Shown here piece by piece: positions 1 through 6,240 of a stretch of 15,268 nt of DNA. The translations under genes were made by a program, and so were the position numbers. Source of the DNA: Parcubacteria group bacterium GW2011_GWB1_42_6 (GTDB lineage Bacteria > Patescibacteriota > Minisyncoccia > Portnoybacterales > GWB1-42-6); assembly GCA_000997475.1 (NCBI GenBank), contig LCEC01000009.1, positions 17,015-32,282 on the forward strand. The letters run 5' to 3'. The notes under the pieces were generated by a model, which ran no database searches, was not told the origin of the DNA, and saw only the letters and a list, made by a program, of their open reading frames with translations. How positions within the stretch are numbered: position 1 is the stretch's first letter; every line of letters starts with the position of its first letter.

Positions 1-1
1 T

Positions 2-741
2 TTAAAGGTTGATTTGGCCAACGACAAGGAAATTTTGGAAGGAAAAATAGAAGAACTGGGAGAACTGAAAAATCTTCAGCAAATTCAAAAAAAAGCTTTA
101 GTTTCGCAGCAAGAAGAGAAAAAAAATCTCTTGGCTCAAACCAAGGGACAGGAAAGCGATTATCAAAAACTTTTGCAAAAAGCGAGCCAAGACGCGGCCG
201 CCATCAGAAACAATCTGTATCTGCTTGAAGGCAGCGGAGTTTCAATGTCTTTGGAAAAAGCTTACAACTACGCCAAATTAGCCGGCGATCTCACGGGCGT
301 GCGGCCGGCATTTCTGCTGGCAGTCCTTAAAAAAGAATCCAGTTGGGGCGGAAATGTGGGCACGGGAACTTGGCGCAAAGATATGCGTCCGGCGGATCGG
401 GACGCCTTTGTGCTAATTTGCGAAAAACTCGGTTTAAATCCCGACACGACCCCGGTCTCTAAAAAGCCTTGGTATGGTTGGGGGGGAGCGATGGGTCCCT
501 CTCAATTTATTCCTTCAACATGGGACCCGATCCTTGGGATATCGGCGACGCGTTCACGGCGGCCGGAATAATGATGTCTAAAAACGGCGCTTCGGCGCAA
601 ACCCGCGATGCCGAGTGGCGCGCGGCTCAAATCTATTTTGCCGGCGGCCGCTGGAACAATCCCACTTATTATTTTTACGGCGACCAGGTGATGGAGCTGG
701 CCGGAGTGATTCAGGAACAGTTGAATATAATAACAAAATAA
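2..741 (+). pseudogene. Coiled-coil lytic murein transglycosylase, 5'-partial and frameshifted
   Basis: The reading frame is open from the left window edge, so the gene begins outside the window. A charged coiled coil (about nt 20-210) is followed by a soluble lytic transglycosylase-like domain: TGVRPAFLLAVLKKESSWG carries the probable catalytic Glu, and YGWGGAMGPSQFIPSTW is the classic core. The frame leaves homology right after STW (about nt 521-528) and ends at 571. The family continues in another frame with PDPWDIGDAFTAAG, EWRAAQIYFAGGRW and FYGDQVMELA, ending at 741. Relatives as I recall them have about 15-20 residues between STW and PWD, so the lesion is a deletion whose length is not a multiple of three. 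The protein would cleave peptidoglycan in the envelope, and the coiled coil is typical of regulated wall hydrolases. Family call is firm. Whether the break is real or an assembly error cannot be told from the sequence. Confidence 0.8.
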
Positions 742-755
742 TTCTTGAGAAATTT

Positions 756-789
756 AAAAGCCCGCGTCGTTTTAGACGGGGCTTTTTTG
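756..789. terminator. Intrinsic terminator
   Basis: A hairpin AAAAGCCC-g-CGTC / GACG-GGGCTTTTTT closes the transglycosylase gene. It is nearly symmetric (A-run before, T-run after), so it can also serve the convergent minus-strand gene ending at 809. Confidence 0.85.
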
Positions 790-808
790 TTGGGCCGGAA
801 TCAGTAGT

Positions 809-1315
809 TCATACCAATACCGGCGATTGGGGTTGCAGGCGGCATATCTCTGCGCATTTTTCAAGCACAAGCGCCGAATGTCCGCGACCATGACTTTTCT
901 TGTTTTTGGCCATCAACTCTATATCATCAGGGCTGATGGTTATTTTCAATATTCTGGATAGGCGGATAATTTGATTACTCCACCCTTTCTGCACCCAACT
1001 GGGGTAAATTTTTTGAACCAGAATACGGTTCATTTTTGTCCTGAACTGATCAGGGATCTGCATATTGCAAATCCTGAATGCCACATTGTATTGGTTTTCT
1101 GACCTGCTCAAAATCCGAAGAATCCATAGCCATTTCTTTTTGGCGGATTCATCAATTTGAGCCAGAATTTCCGCTTCTCTTCCCGGATGCGCCTTAAGCG
1201 ACATAGAGAATCTCGTATACTCGTCAGAGAAAGCTTCGATTATGACTCGAAGCGATTCTTCCAGATCGTTGCTTTTTAAAGCTCTGGATAGTCTTTTCTT
1301 GTGCTGCGGCTTCAT
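809..1315 (-). CDS. Hypothetical protein, 168 aa
   Basis: I do not recognise this protein. It is soluble, basic and mostly helical by composition, starts MKPQHKKRLSRALKSND, has no signal peptide or membrane segment, and ends with a His/Gly-rich SHGRGHS stretch followed by a short Cys-containing tail. The ATG at 1315 was chosen over an upstream TTG at 1375 because the TTG lies only about 10 nt from the expected transcription start, while a purine-rich GGGAAGAGAGAG precedes the ATG. It is a single-gene unit: a perfect promoter lies upstream, a terminator of the preceding gene separates it from its neighbours, and it shares the 756-789 terminator. Size and coding character suggest a real gene. 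No function is offered. Confidence 0.6.
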   Translation of the reverse strand: MKPQHKKRLSRALKSNDLEESLRVIIEAFSDEYTRFSMSLKAHPGREAEILAQIDESAKKKWLWILRILSRSENQYNVAFRICNMQIPDQFRTKMNRILVQKIYPSWVQKGWSNQIIRLSRILKITISPDDIELMAKNKKSHGRGHSALVLEKCAEICRLQPQSPVLV

Positions 1316-1390
1316 TGCTTCTCTCTCTTCCCTTGTTTCTGCTGCGGTGAAAAATCCTCCCCCATGAGCCAGCAAAAAGAACTTGAATTT

Positions 1391-1419
1391 ATTATAATTC
1401 TTGAACTCTGCATTGTCAA
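1391..1419 (-). promoter_or_regulatory. Consensus sigma70-type promoter
   Basis: On the minus strand TTGACA (1419-1414) and TATAAT (1396-1391) are separated by exactly 17 nt, a perfect match to the housekeeping consensus. It reads toward the 168-aa gene with a leader of about 70 nt, which includes a GGGGGAGG stretch not positioned next to a start codon. Confidence 0.88.
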
Positions 1420-1433
1420 ATAAAAAGTGGATA

Positions 1434-1466
1434 GCAAAAAACCCGCTAAAAGAGCGGGTTTTTTGC
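1434..1466. terminator. Bidirectional intrinsic terminator
   Basis: A 14-bp perfect stem (GCAAAAAACCCGCT / AGCGGGTTTTTTGC) with a 5-nt loop. It ends the minus-strand rpmE-prfA operon 55 nt after the stop of the last gene and insulates the next promoter. Confidence 0.92.
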
Positions 1467-1520
1467 TTAGAATGTGGTAAATAAAAATCTGTGTCGTTTC
1501 AGCCGGTTTTATCATGTCTC

Positions 1521-2186
1521 TTACAAAGAAGGAACTAAAGGAACATATTTTTGCAAGTTTTGCAATTGGGCATCGGATAGATTTTGGGCATTCTGAACCG
1601 CTTCTTCCATTAAATCCCGCGAAAAGCTGATTTCCTGCCCGATTTCCATTGATTTTGGCGAGCCGGAATTTTTTTGAAGGTAATCCTCAATGTAAATCTT
1701 TTGTTCGGCTTTTAACGCGTCTTTTAATCCTTTATCTTTGATGTATTCTTTCAAAGCTCGTCTTGCCAAATGGGTGGCTCCTTCGCCTTTGCTTGCTTTT
1801 ACGGCGATGGCTTGTCCGCTGACTTTGATTGTCGGTTCGTCCCGGTTGATGATTTGGGGGCTTTGCGGAATTTCATTTACAATCGCTTCGGATTTTTGCG
1901 TTTCGGGCGTAACTATGGAAATCTTATTTTTCGCGTCGGCTTGGGCGCCGGGACCGGCAACTTGCTCGGAAGCGGCGGGGGATTCGCTTGAATTGATGGC
2001 TGAATCGATTATCTGCTGGCGGTCTCTGTAATTTTTATAAAAAGAAAATATTCCTATTCCCAGAAGAATGATTATCACTCCGATAATCAAATTCTGCGAA
2101 TTTTTCTGCAGCCAGCCGGTTTCATTGTTTTCCCCGTCAAATTGCGGTCCGGGCATAAGGATCGGATCTTGATTTTGCTGTTCCAT
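1521..2186 (-). CDS. Single-pass membrane-anchored envelope protein, 221 aa
   Basis: An acidic, Gln/Asn-rich cytoplasmic N-terminus of about 30 residues is followed by one hydrophobic segment (LIIGVIIILLGIGIFSF, about residues 33-50), a low-complexity Ser/Ala/Pro/Glu linker (about 60-120), and a C-terminal domain with KASKGEGATHLARRALKEY, then helices ending in KYVPLVPSL. The G-x-G-x-T-H-L-A-R-x-A-L signature is one I associate with small envelope proteins of CPR genomes, but I cannot name its role. It is the last gene of the minus-strand rpmE-prfA cluster, about 200 nt after prfA across a TACGAA-rich palindrome, and is followed by the 1434-1466 terminator. The start ATG at 2186 has no SD. 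The fold might relate to LysM-like cell-wall modules, which is unproven. Confidence 0.75.
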   Translation of the reverse strand: MEQQNQDPILMPGPQFDGENNETGWLQKNSQNLIIGVIIILLGIGIFSFYKNYRDRQQIIDSAINSSESPAASEQVAGPGAQADAKNKISIVTPETQKSEAIVNEIPQSPQIINRDEPTIKVSGQAIAVKASKGEGATHLARRALKEYIKDKGLKDALKAEQKIYIEDYLQKNSGSPKSMEIGQEISFSRDLMEEAVQNAQNLSDAQLQNLQKYVPLVPSL

Positions 2187-2277
2187 TGGTTTCGCTCGGT
2201 TTCTCTATTGGAAATATTGCAGGCATTTCAAAAAAGAGAGGCCGAGTTTCTTGCTATTTTCGACCTTTATTCATATC

Positions 2278-2358
2278 CCTACGAAATTACGAATTTTATA
2301 CGAATAGTACGAAATTGGATTCTTTTCGTATATTCGTACAGCTTCGTAGTTCGTAGGG
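2278..2358. repeat. Stuttered palindrome built from TACGAA
   Basis: Between prfA and the membrane protein, four copies of TACGAA are followed by four copies of its complement TTCGTA. The outer ends pair as CCCTACGAA / TTCGTAGGG. The whole could fold into a long imperfect cruciform or RNA hairpin. There is no coding potential of note and no T-run, so it is not a simple terminator. Confidence 0.8.
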
Positions 2359-2388
2359 AAAAGAAATTTTTTAATGTGCTCGTATTTT

Positions 2389-3120
2389 TTAAGTTTCTGT
2401 CTTTCTGAATGTTTTCACGATCGCGTCGAGTTTGCCGTTCATGATTGTTTCCAGATCGTGCCAGCTCTTGTTAATTCTGTGATCGGTAACGCGATTTTGG
2501 GGATAGTTGTAGGTGCGGATTTTCTCCGATCGGTCGGCTGTGCCGATTTGCGACTGTCTTTCTTGGCTCAATTGGTTCATTTCCCGTTCGCGTTTTATCT
2601 CATAAAGCTTGGCGCGCAGAATTTCCATGGCTATTTCTTTGTTTTGGGGCTGGGATCTTTCGGTTTGCGAAAAAACGACGATATTGGTGGGAACATGAGT
2701 CACTCTAACGGCAGTGGATCTTTTATTGACATTTTGTCCGCCAGGGCCGGAAGATCTGGCCGTTTCAATCCTTAAATCTTGAGGATTGATTTTTATTTCC
2801 GCGGCTTCAACTTTGGGCAAAATCGCTACCGAAGCGGTGGAAGTGTGAATGCGGCCGTTTTTTTCCGTAGCAGGAATTCGTTGGACTCGATGGACGCCTG
2901 ATTCATTTTTTAATTCTTCAAAAGCGCTTGGATCCGAGATTTCAAGGCTGATTTCTTTGAATCCTCCAAGAGAACTGCGGCTGGAATCGATAACCAGAAA
3001 TTTCCAGTCTTTTGACTGGGCGTATCGGGTGTACATGCGGAAAAGATCAGCCGCGAAATTGGCTGCTTCTTCGCCGCCCGCGCCGGCTCTGATTTCCATA
3101 ATGATTCCTTTGCTTTGCAT
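2389..3120 (-). CDS. prfA: Peptide chain release factor 1 lacking domain 1, 243 aa
   Basis: Class I release factor. HRVQRIPATEKNGRIHTS contains the codon-reading PAT tripeptide (residues 83-85), which specifies UAA/UAG (RF1) rather than the SPF of RF2. SSGPGGQNVNK carries the universal GGQ (127-129) that triggers peptidyl-tRNA hydrolysis, and YNYPQNRVTDHRI is the conserved C-terminal core. RF1 is usually about 355-360 residues. This protein starts at the equivalent of E. coli residue ~110, so the whole N-terminal helical domain 1 is absent. The frame is open upstream only to a TGA at 3183-3181, with no start codon. The start at 3120 has no SD; the ATG at 3099 (MEIRAGAGGEEAA) has AAAGGA at good spacing and may be the true start. 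It lies downstream of rpmE on the same strand. A 125-bp palindromic element occupies the site where domain 1 would be encoded. Confidence 0.93.
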   Translation of the reverse strand: MQSKGIIMEIRAGAGGEEAANFAADLFRMYTRYAQSKDWKFLVIDSSRSSLGGFKEISLEISDPSAFEELKNESGVHRVQRIPATEKNGRIHTSTASVAILPKVEAAEIKINPQDLRIETARSSGPGGQNVNKRSTAVRVTHVPTNIVVFSQTERSQPQNKEIAMEILRAKLYEIKREREMNQLSQERQSQIGTADRSEKIRTYNYPQNRVTDHRINKSWHDLETIMNGKLDAIVKTFRKTET

Positions 3121-3145
3121 GATATGATGCGAACTCGAAAATTTT

Positions 3146-3270
3146 ATGCCAATCCCGCAATCGCGGGACGCGGCTGGATTTCAGACATTCAATGTCGAGA
3201 TCCCGGACATTGAATGTCTGAAATCATCAATTCATTTTCGCGGTTCGTCCCGCAACTGCGGGATTGGCAT
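3146..3270. repeat. Compound palindromic element between rpmE and prfA
   Basis: The outer inverted repeat is ATGCCAATCCCGCA (3146-3159) / TGCGGGATTGGCAT (3257-3270). Each arm also forms its own TCCCGC...GCGGGA hairpin. The centre is a perfect 20-bp inverted repeat (3177-3196 / 3206-3225, core CAGACATTCAATGTC) with a 9-nt loop. It begins 5 nt after the rpmE stop and ends 25 nt before prfA. The nested structure and sharp borders resemble a MITE-like or REP-like insertion. There is no ORF inside. Confidence 0.88.
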
Positions 3271-3275
3271 AATGA

Positions 3276-3527
3276 TTATTTCTTTCCCTTTTTGCCTTTC
3301 GGCGTTTTTAAGACGGAAGATTCTTTCTTTTTTGACTGCAATTTTTTGAATCTTTCCACTCTTCCGGCGGTGTCAATCAGCTTTTCTTTGCCCGTATAAA
3401 AAGGATGGCAGGCGGAACAAATTTCAACCCTGATTTCGGGTATGGTTGATCCGGTTTCAAAAACATTGCCGCAAGCGCAGATTGCCTTAGCTTTGGGATA
3501 GTAGGTTGGGTGAATGTCTTTTTTCAT
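3276..3527 (-). CDS. rpmE: 50S ribosomal protein L31 (zinc type)
   Basis: Large-subunit protein bL31 at the subunit interface. MKKDIHPTYYP is the family start. C17-x-C19 and C37-x-x-C40 (ICACG, ICSACHPF) form the zinc ribbon of the Cys+ form, and TAGRVERFKK is the family's C-terminal motif. At 83 residues it is slightly longer than usual because of a Lys-rich tail (KTPKGKKGKK). It is the first gene of the minus-strand rpmE-prfA cluster, with a promoter about 50-75 nt upstream. No SD precedes the ATG; the leader just before it is A-rich (caaaaaaca). Confidence 0.96.
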   Translation of the reverse strand: MKKDIHPTYYPKAKAICACGNVFETGSTIPEIRVEICSACHPFYTGKEKLIDTAGRVERFKKLQSKKKESSVLKTPKGKKGKK

Positions 3528-3574
3528 TGTTTTTTGTTTGTTTTTATGTAATTACGGGGCTTTTTATCTTGTTC

Positions 3575-3602
3575 ATTCTAACATAAAGATGTCTTTTGGC
3601 AA
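3575..3602 (-). promoter_or_regulatory. Probable promoter of rpmE-prfA
   Basis: On the minus strand TTGCCA (3602-3597) and TAGAAT (3580-3575) are 16 nt apart, about 50 nt upstream of the rpmE ATG. It is back to back with the rpsB promoter. Confidence 0.65.
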
Positions 3603-3627
3603 GGTTTGCTCGTTTTAACGCCGAATA

Positions 3628-3656
3628 TTGCTTTTTTTAAAAATATAGTTTATACT
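3628..3656 (+). promoter_or_regulatory. Probable promoter of rpsB-tsf
   Basis: TTGCTT (3628-3633) and TATACT (3651-3656) with a 17-nt spacer. The start would be near 3663, leaving a leader of about 107 nt before rpsB. That is long enough for the S2-type autoregulatory structure known in other bacteria, but I cannot match that structure by eye. Confidence 0.7.
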
Positions 3657-3769
3657 TAAAAAGAATTAATTTAGAACCAAGCCGAGTGGAAAGAATATCC
3701 GCTTCGATTTTTTTACTTTATCGCAGCGAACGCAATTCTTTGCGCGGGCAAAATGAAAAACTTATATTT

Positions 3770-4501
3770 ATGACTGAAAAAAGCATAGCTGATCCCAATA
3801 CCGAGATAGTTCTTCCTTCTCCCCAGGAGCTGATTGAGGCCGGGGTTCATTTTGGGCATAAAACCTCAAAATGGCATCCCAAGATGGAGAAATTTATTTT
3901 CACGTCAAAAAACGATGTTCATATTTTTGACTTGGAAAAAACTCTTAAAAATCTTCAGGCCGCCATTATTTTTTTGAAATCTGTTTTATCGCGGGGCGGC
4001 GAAATCCTTTTTGTCGGCACAAAGCCGGCTTCAAAAGGGCTTGTCAAAGAAGCGGGCGAGGCTCTTAATCAGCCTTATGTTTCGGAAAGATGGCTGGGCG
4101 GCACCTTGACCAATTTCAAAACCATTTCCAAGAGACTTGAATATTTAAGAAATTTGCAGGAACAGCAAAAGACCGGCGGTTTGGACAAATATACCAAGAA
4201 AGAGAAGTTAAAACTTGGAAAACTGGCGGAAAAAATGGAAAAACAATTGGGCGGAATAAAAAATATGCGCCGCTTGCCGGATATTGTGTTTGTGTCCGAT
4301 GTCAAAGAAGATTCTTTGGCGATTAAAGAGGCCAAAAGAATGAGAATCCCCGTAGTTGCCATTTGCGACACTAATGCGGACCCTTCTCTTGTCGATTATC
4401 CGATTCCTGCCAATGATGACGCTTCTTCTTCAATAAAAGCGATAATTGATTCGTTGGTTCTGAACCTCAAAAATGTTAAACCGGAATCAATCAATAAATA
4501 A
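3770..4501 (+). CDS. rpsB: 30S ribosomal protein S2
   Basis: Small-subunit protein uS2, 243 aa, the usual length. Family motifs in order: IEAGVHFGHKTSKWHPKM near residues 20-40, ILFVGTKPASKGLVKEAG, the highly conserved RWLGGTLTNFKTI, LPDIVFVSDV, and IPVVAICDTNADPSLVDYPIPANDDA. The start was set at 3770 (MTEKSIADPN), since an in-frame ATG at 3686 would add 28 residues foreign to the family. No SD is visible before 3770. It is the first gene of the rpsB-tsf operon, the order seen across bacteria, with an AT-rich palindromic gap of about 105 nt to tsf. Confidence 0.97.
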   Translation: MTEKSIADPNTEIVLPSPQELIEAGVHFGHKTSKWHPKMEKFIFTSKNDVHIFDLEKTLKNLQAAIIFLKSVLSRGGEILFVGTKPASKGLVKEAGEALNQPYVSERWLGGTLTNFKTISKRLEYLRNLQEQQKTGGLDKYTKKEKLKLGKLAEKMEKQLGGIKNMRRLPDIVFVSDVKEDSLAIKEAKRMRIPVVAICDTNADPSLVDYPIPANDDASSSIKAIIDSLVLNLKNVKPESINK

Positions 4502-4578
4502 TTTTCTAATTTTTAATTTTATAATTTTTAAATAATTTCTTAATTTTTTAAACATTAAGATTTATTTATAGAATTAAA

Positions 4579-4605
4579 AATTCAAAAATTAAAAATTTTT
4601 GAATT
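4579..4605. repeat. AT-rich 12-bp inverted repeat abutting the tsf start
   Basis: AATTCAAAAATT / AATTTTTGAATT, perfect, with a 3-nt spacer, ends one base before the tsf ATG. The whole 4502-4606 gap is about 90% A+T and made of TTTTTAATTTT-like words. In mRNA the stem would occupy the ribosome-binding region of tsf. Confidence 0.8.
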
Positions 4606-4606
4606 C

Positions 4607-5062
4607 ATGGTTACCGCCCAAGCAGTTAAAAATTTAAGAGAAAAGACCGGTTGCTCGATGATTGAATGCAAAAAAGCGCTGGAGGAATCCCATGGCGATG
4701 AAGCCAAGGCGATGGAAGTTTTAAACGCCCGGGGAGCGGAAATCGCCGGCAAAAAAGCCGATCGTCAAATTAAGGCCGGTTTGATAGATTCATACATTCA
4801 TTCCAACGGAAAATTGGGAGTTTTGCTTGAGCTTGGATGCGAAACCGATTTTGTGGCCAAGAACGAAAACTTCAAAAATCTTTCCCATGAAATTTGCTTG
4901 CAAATTTCAGCTTTGAATCCCCAAGATATAAATGAATTGCTTATTCAGCCTTATATCAAGAATCCGCAGCAAACCATTCAGGACCTCATTAATGAAGCCA
5001 TCGCCAGAATCGGCGAAAATATCAAAGTGGGCAGATTTGCGCGGTTCGAAATCCAGGATTAG
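4607..5062 (+). CDS. tsf: Elongation factor Ts, minimal form (151 aa)
   Basis: Guanine-nucleotide exchange factor for EF-Tu. The N-terminal UBA-like domain carries VKNLREKTGCSMIECKKAL and the core has GCETDFVAKNENF, whose TDFVA(K/R)N motif contacts EF-Tu. The C-terminus IARIGENIKVGRFARFEIQD matches the end of the short Thermus-type EF-Ts. It is 151 residues against about 196 in Thermus and 283 in E. coli. The missing part lies between ISALNPQD and the LIQPYIKNPQQT region, where longer forms have a helical insertion. No frameshift is visible, so this looks like a natural minimal form. No SD. It follows rpsB as usual. Confidence 0.95.
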   Translation: MVTAQAVKNLREKTGCSMIECKKALEESHGDEAKAMEVLNARGAEIAGKKADRQIKAGLIDSYIHSNGKLGVLLELGCETDFVAKNENFKNLSHEICLQISALNPQDINELLIQPYIKNPQQTIQDLINEAIARIGENIKVGRFARFEIQD

Positions 5063-5138
5063 TTTTTAGTTGGTTAGTTTATTAGTTTTTGGTTCAAAAA
5101 CCCTCAACTAACCACTATCAACTAATAACTAATCAACT
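5061..5138. repeat. TTAGTT / AACTAA stuttered palindrome
   Basis: The tsf to TPR-gene gap contains several TTAGTT and GTTGGTTAG words followed by their complements (CAACTAACC, CAACTAATAACTAATCAACT). It is the same layout as the 2278-2358 repeat with a different word. Confidence 0.7.
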
Positions 5139-5143
5139 GATTT

Positions 5144-5944
5144 ATGACTATTTTATTGGTTTTTGCCATAATCTTTATTTTCACCGGTCTTATAGGTATC
5201 GGTTCTTTGGTATTTAACAAGATTCCGACGCTTTTAAAGTTGCCCGAGAATCCGCAATTCTCGGCCAGAGAAACTTTGGCCGGCGAGATGAAAAATCGGC
5301 TGGAAGCGATCAAATACTCTTCCTATCAGCCGCTTATTTTGAATTGGCTGGAAAAACTTTTGCGCAAGATCAGGATTTTTATTTTAAAAACCGACAATCT
5401 TTTCATTGATTGGATCGGCAGCGCCAGAGAAAGATCGCAAGTTTGGACCATCAGATCCAAAGCCTGGATGGAGCACAGGCGCTTAAAAAAGAGAGAAAAA
5501 AACCAAATTCTGGAAACCTTGGATAAAGCCGAGATTTCCCATGAGCTTGAAAAAATAAAAGCGGAAGTGGCCAAAGATGAAGACAGAGCGTTCAAGGAAA
5601 AAGTGGAAGTTATCAATGGCGAAAATTTCAAAGATAAGCAAACGGAAGAGATTGAAACGGCAGACAGCTCGATTGTTTTGGAAGAGCCGGCTTTTGGACC
5701 GGATGCCATTTTGGCGGAAGAAGAAAAAAAGTGCATTGACGCGATCGCCCAAAATCCAAAAGATATGCTGGCTTATCGGACTCTCGGATTCGTTTATCTC
5801 AAGCAAAAAAATTACAGCGATGCTCGGGCCTGCTTCAGGCAAATCTTAAAATTAAATCCGGAAGACACGGAAGTTTTAAACAAGCTTGAAGAAATTAAAG
5901 GCTTGCGCAACAAAAAGCCGGCGGAAGTGGCAAATGGCATATAG
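5144..5944 (+). CDS. Membrane-anchored TPR protein, 266 aa
   Basis: A very hydrophobic N-terminus (MTILLVFAIIFIFTGLIGIGSLVF, residues 1-24) is a single membrane anchor. About 150 largely charged, probably helical residues follow (coiled-coil-like KKREKNQILETLDKAEISHELEKIKAEVAKDED). The C-terminal 60 residues contain a tetratricopeptide repeat, NPKDMLAYRTLGFVYLKQKNYSDARACFRQILKLNPEDTEVLNKL. TPRs mediate protein-protein contacts, so a scaffold at the membrane is plausible; the partner is unknown. It follows tsf by about 80 nt on the same strand and may be read through from the rpsB promoter. No SD. I cannot link it to a named family. Confidence 0.8.
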   Translation: MTILLVFAIIFIFTGLIGIGSLVFNKIPTLLKLPENPQFSARETLAGEMKNRLEAIKYSSYQPLILNWLEKLLRKIRIFILKTDNLFIDWIGSARERSQVWTIRSKAWMEHRRLKKREKNQILETLDKAEISHELEKIKAEVAKDEDRAFKEKVEVINGENFKDKQTEEIETADSSIVLEEPAFGPDAILAEEEKKCIDAIAQNPKDMLAYRTLGFVYLKQKNYSDARACFRQILKLNPEDTEVLNKLEEIKGLRNKKPAEVANGI

Positions 5945-6000
5945 CCAAAATGCCAGCGTAGCTCAGTGGCAGAGCAGCTGTTTTGCGGAGCGAAGCGCAG

Positions 6001-6103
6001 CCCCCACACCTTTTGTGCCGGAGTAGCTCAATGGCGGAGCAGTTGCTTTGTAAGCATCAGGTTGTGGGTTCAAATCCCACCTCCGGCTCCGAAGGTGTGG
6101 GGG
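6001..6103. repeat. 12-bp perfect inverted repeat flanking tRNA-Thr(UGU)
   Basis: CCCCCACACCTT (6001-6012) and AAGGTGTGGGGG (6092-6103) are exact complements, with 4 nt and 3 nt separating them from the tRNA ends. In RNA they would close a stem with the whole tRNA as its terminal loop. Confidence 0.9.
6017..6088 (+). tRNA. tRNA-Thr(UGU)
   Basis: A complete 72-nt cloverleaf: acceptor GCCGGAG/CTCCGGC, D arm GCTC/GAGC, anticodon loop TTTGTAA giving UGU (reads ACA and related codons), variable AGGTT, T arm GTGGG-TTCAAAT-CCCAC, discriminator U. One U-U mismatch sits in the anticodon stem. CCA is not encoded. It sits inside the 12-bp inverted repeat. Confidence 0.92.
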
Positions 6104-6140
6104 TAAAGTTGTCGGTTTAATCCCGACGGGTGGCTCATAA

Positions 6141-6236
6141 GTAGTTTGTAGTTGGTAGTTTTTAGTTGAAATACGCGGATTCACAATTCTGAATTTCTGA
6201 ATTCTTTTAAAAACTACAAACTAAAAACTAAAAACT
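6141..6236. repeat. AGTTTTTAGTT stuttered palindrome between tRNA genes
   Basis: AGTTTGTAGTT and AGTTTTTAGTT on the left are mirrored by AACTACAAACT and AACTAAAAACT on the right, with a GAATTTCTGAATTC-like centre. It is a long imperfect stem between the tRNA-Thr assembly and tRNA-Tyr. No gene is visible in it. Confidence 0.75.
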
Positions 6237-6240
6237 TTCC

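Larger units (their letters stand above)
5952..6135 (+). pseudogene. Interrupted tRNA-like shell (tRNA-Thr-like) around tRNA-Thr(UGU)
   Basis: The left half has an acceptor strand (GCCAGCG), an intact D arm (GCTC-AGTGGCA-GAGC) and the start of an anticodon arm (GCTGTTTTG). The right half has an intact T arm (GTCGG-TTTAATC-CCGAC, 6111-6127) and GGGTGGC-T, which pairs with the left acceptor at 5 of 7 positions. Between them lie a 12-bp inverted repeat and a complete tRNA-Thr. If 5986-6103 is ignored, TTTTG joins TAAAGTTGTCGG, which resembles a tRNA-Thr loop TTTGTAA but lacks the 3' anticodon strand. Alternatively CAGC at 5998-6001 pairs with GCTG at 5977-5980, and the 12-bp stem becomes a giant variable arm. 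Degenerate tRNA is the simplest reading; a functional structured RNA is not excluded. Confidence 0.55.

Noticed and set aside
2389..3120. Calling the release factor RF2 or RF-H
   Set aside because: The PAT tripeptide rather than SPF is present, and the C-terminal core follows RF1.
5963..6184. Minus-strand ORF of 73 codons across the tRNA-Thr assembly
   Set aside because: Antisense to tRNA sequences (GIKPTTLPPH, RRWDLNPQP); no coding signal.
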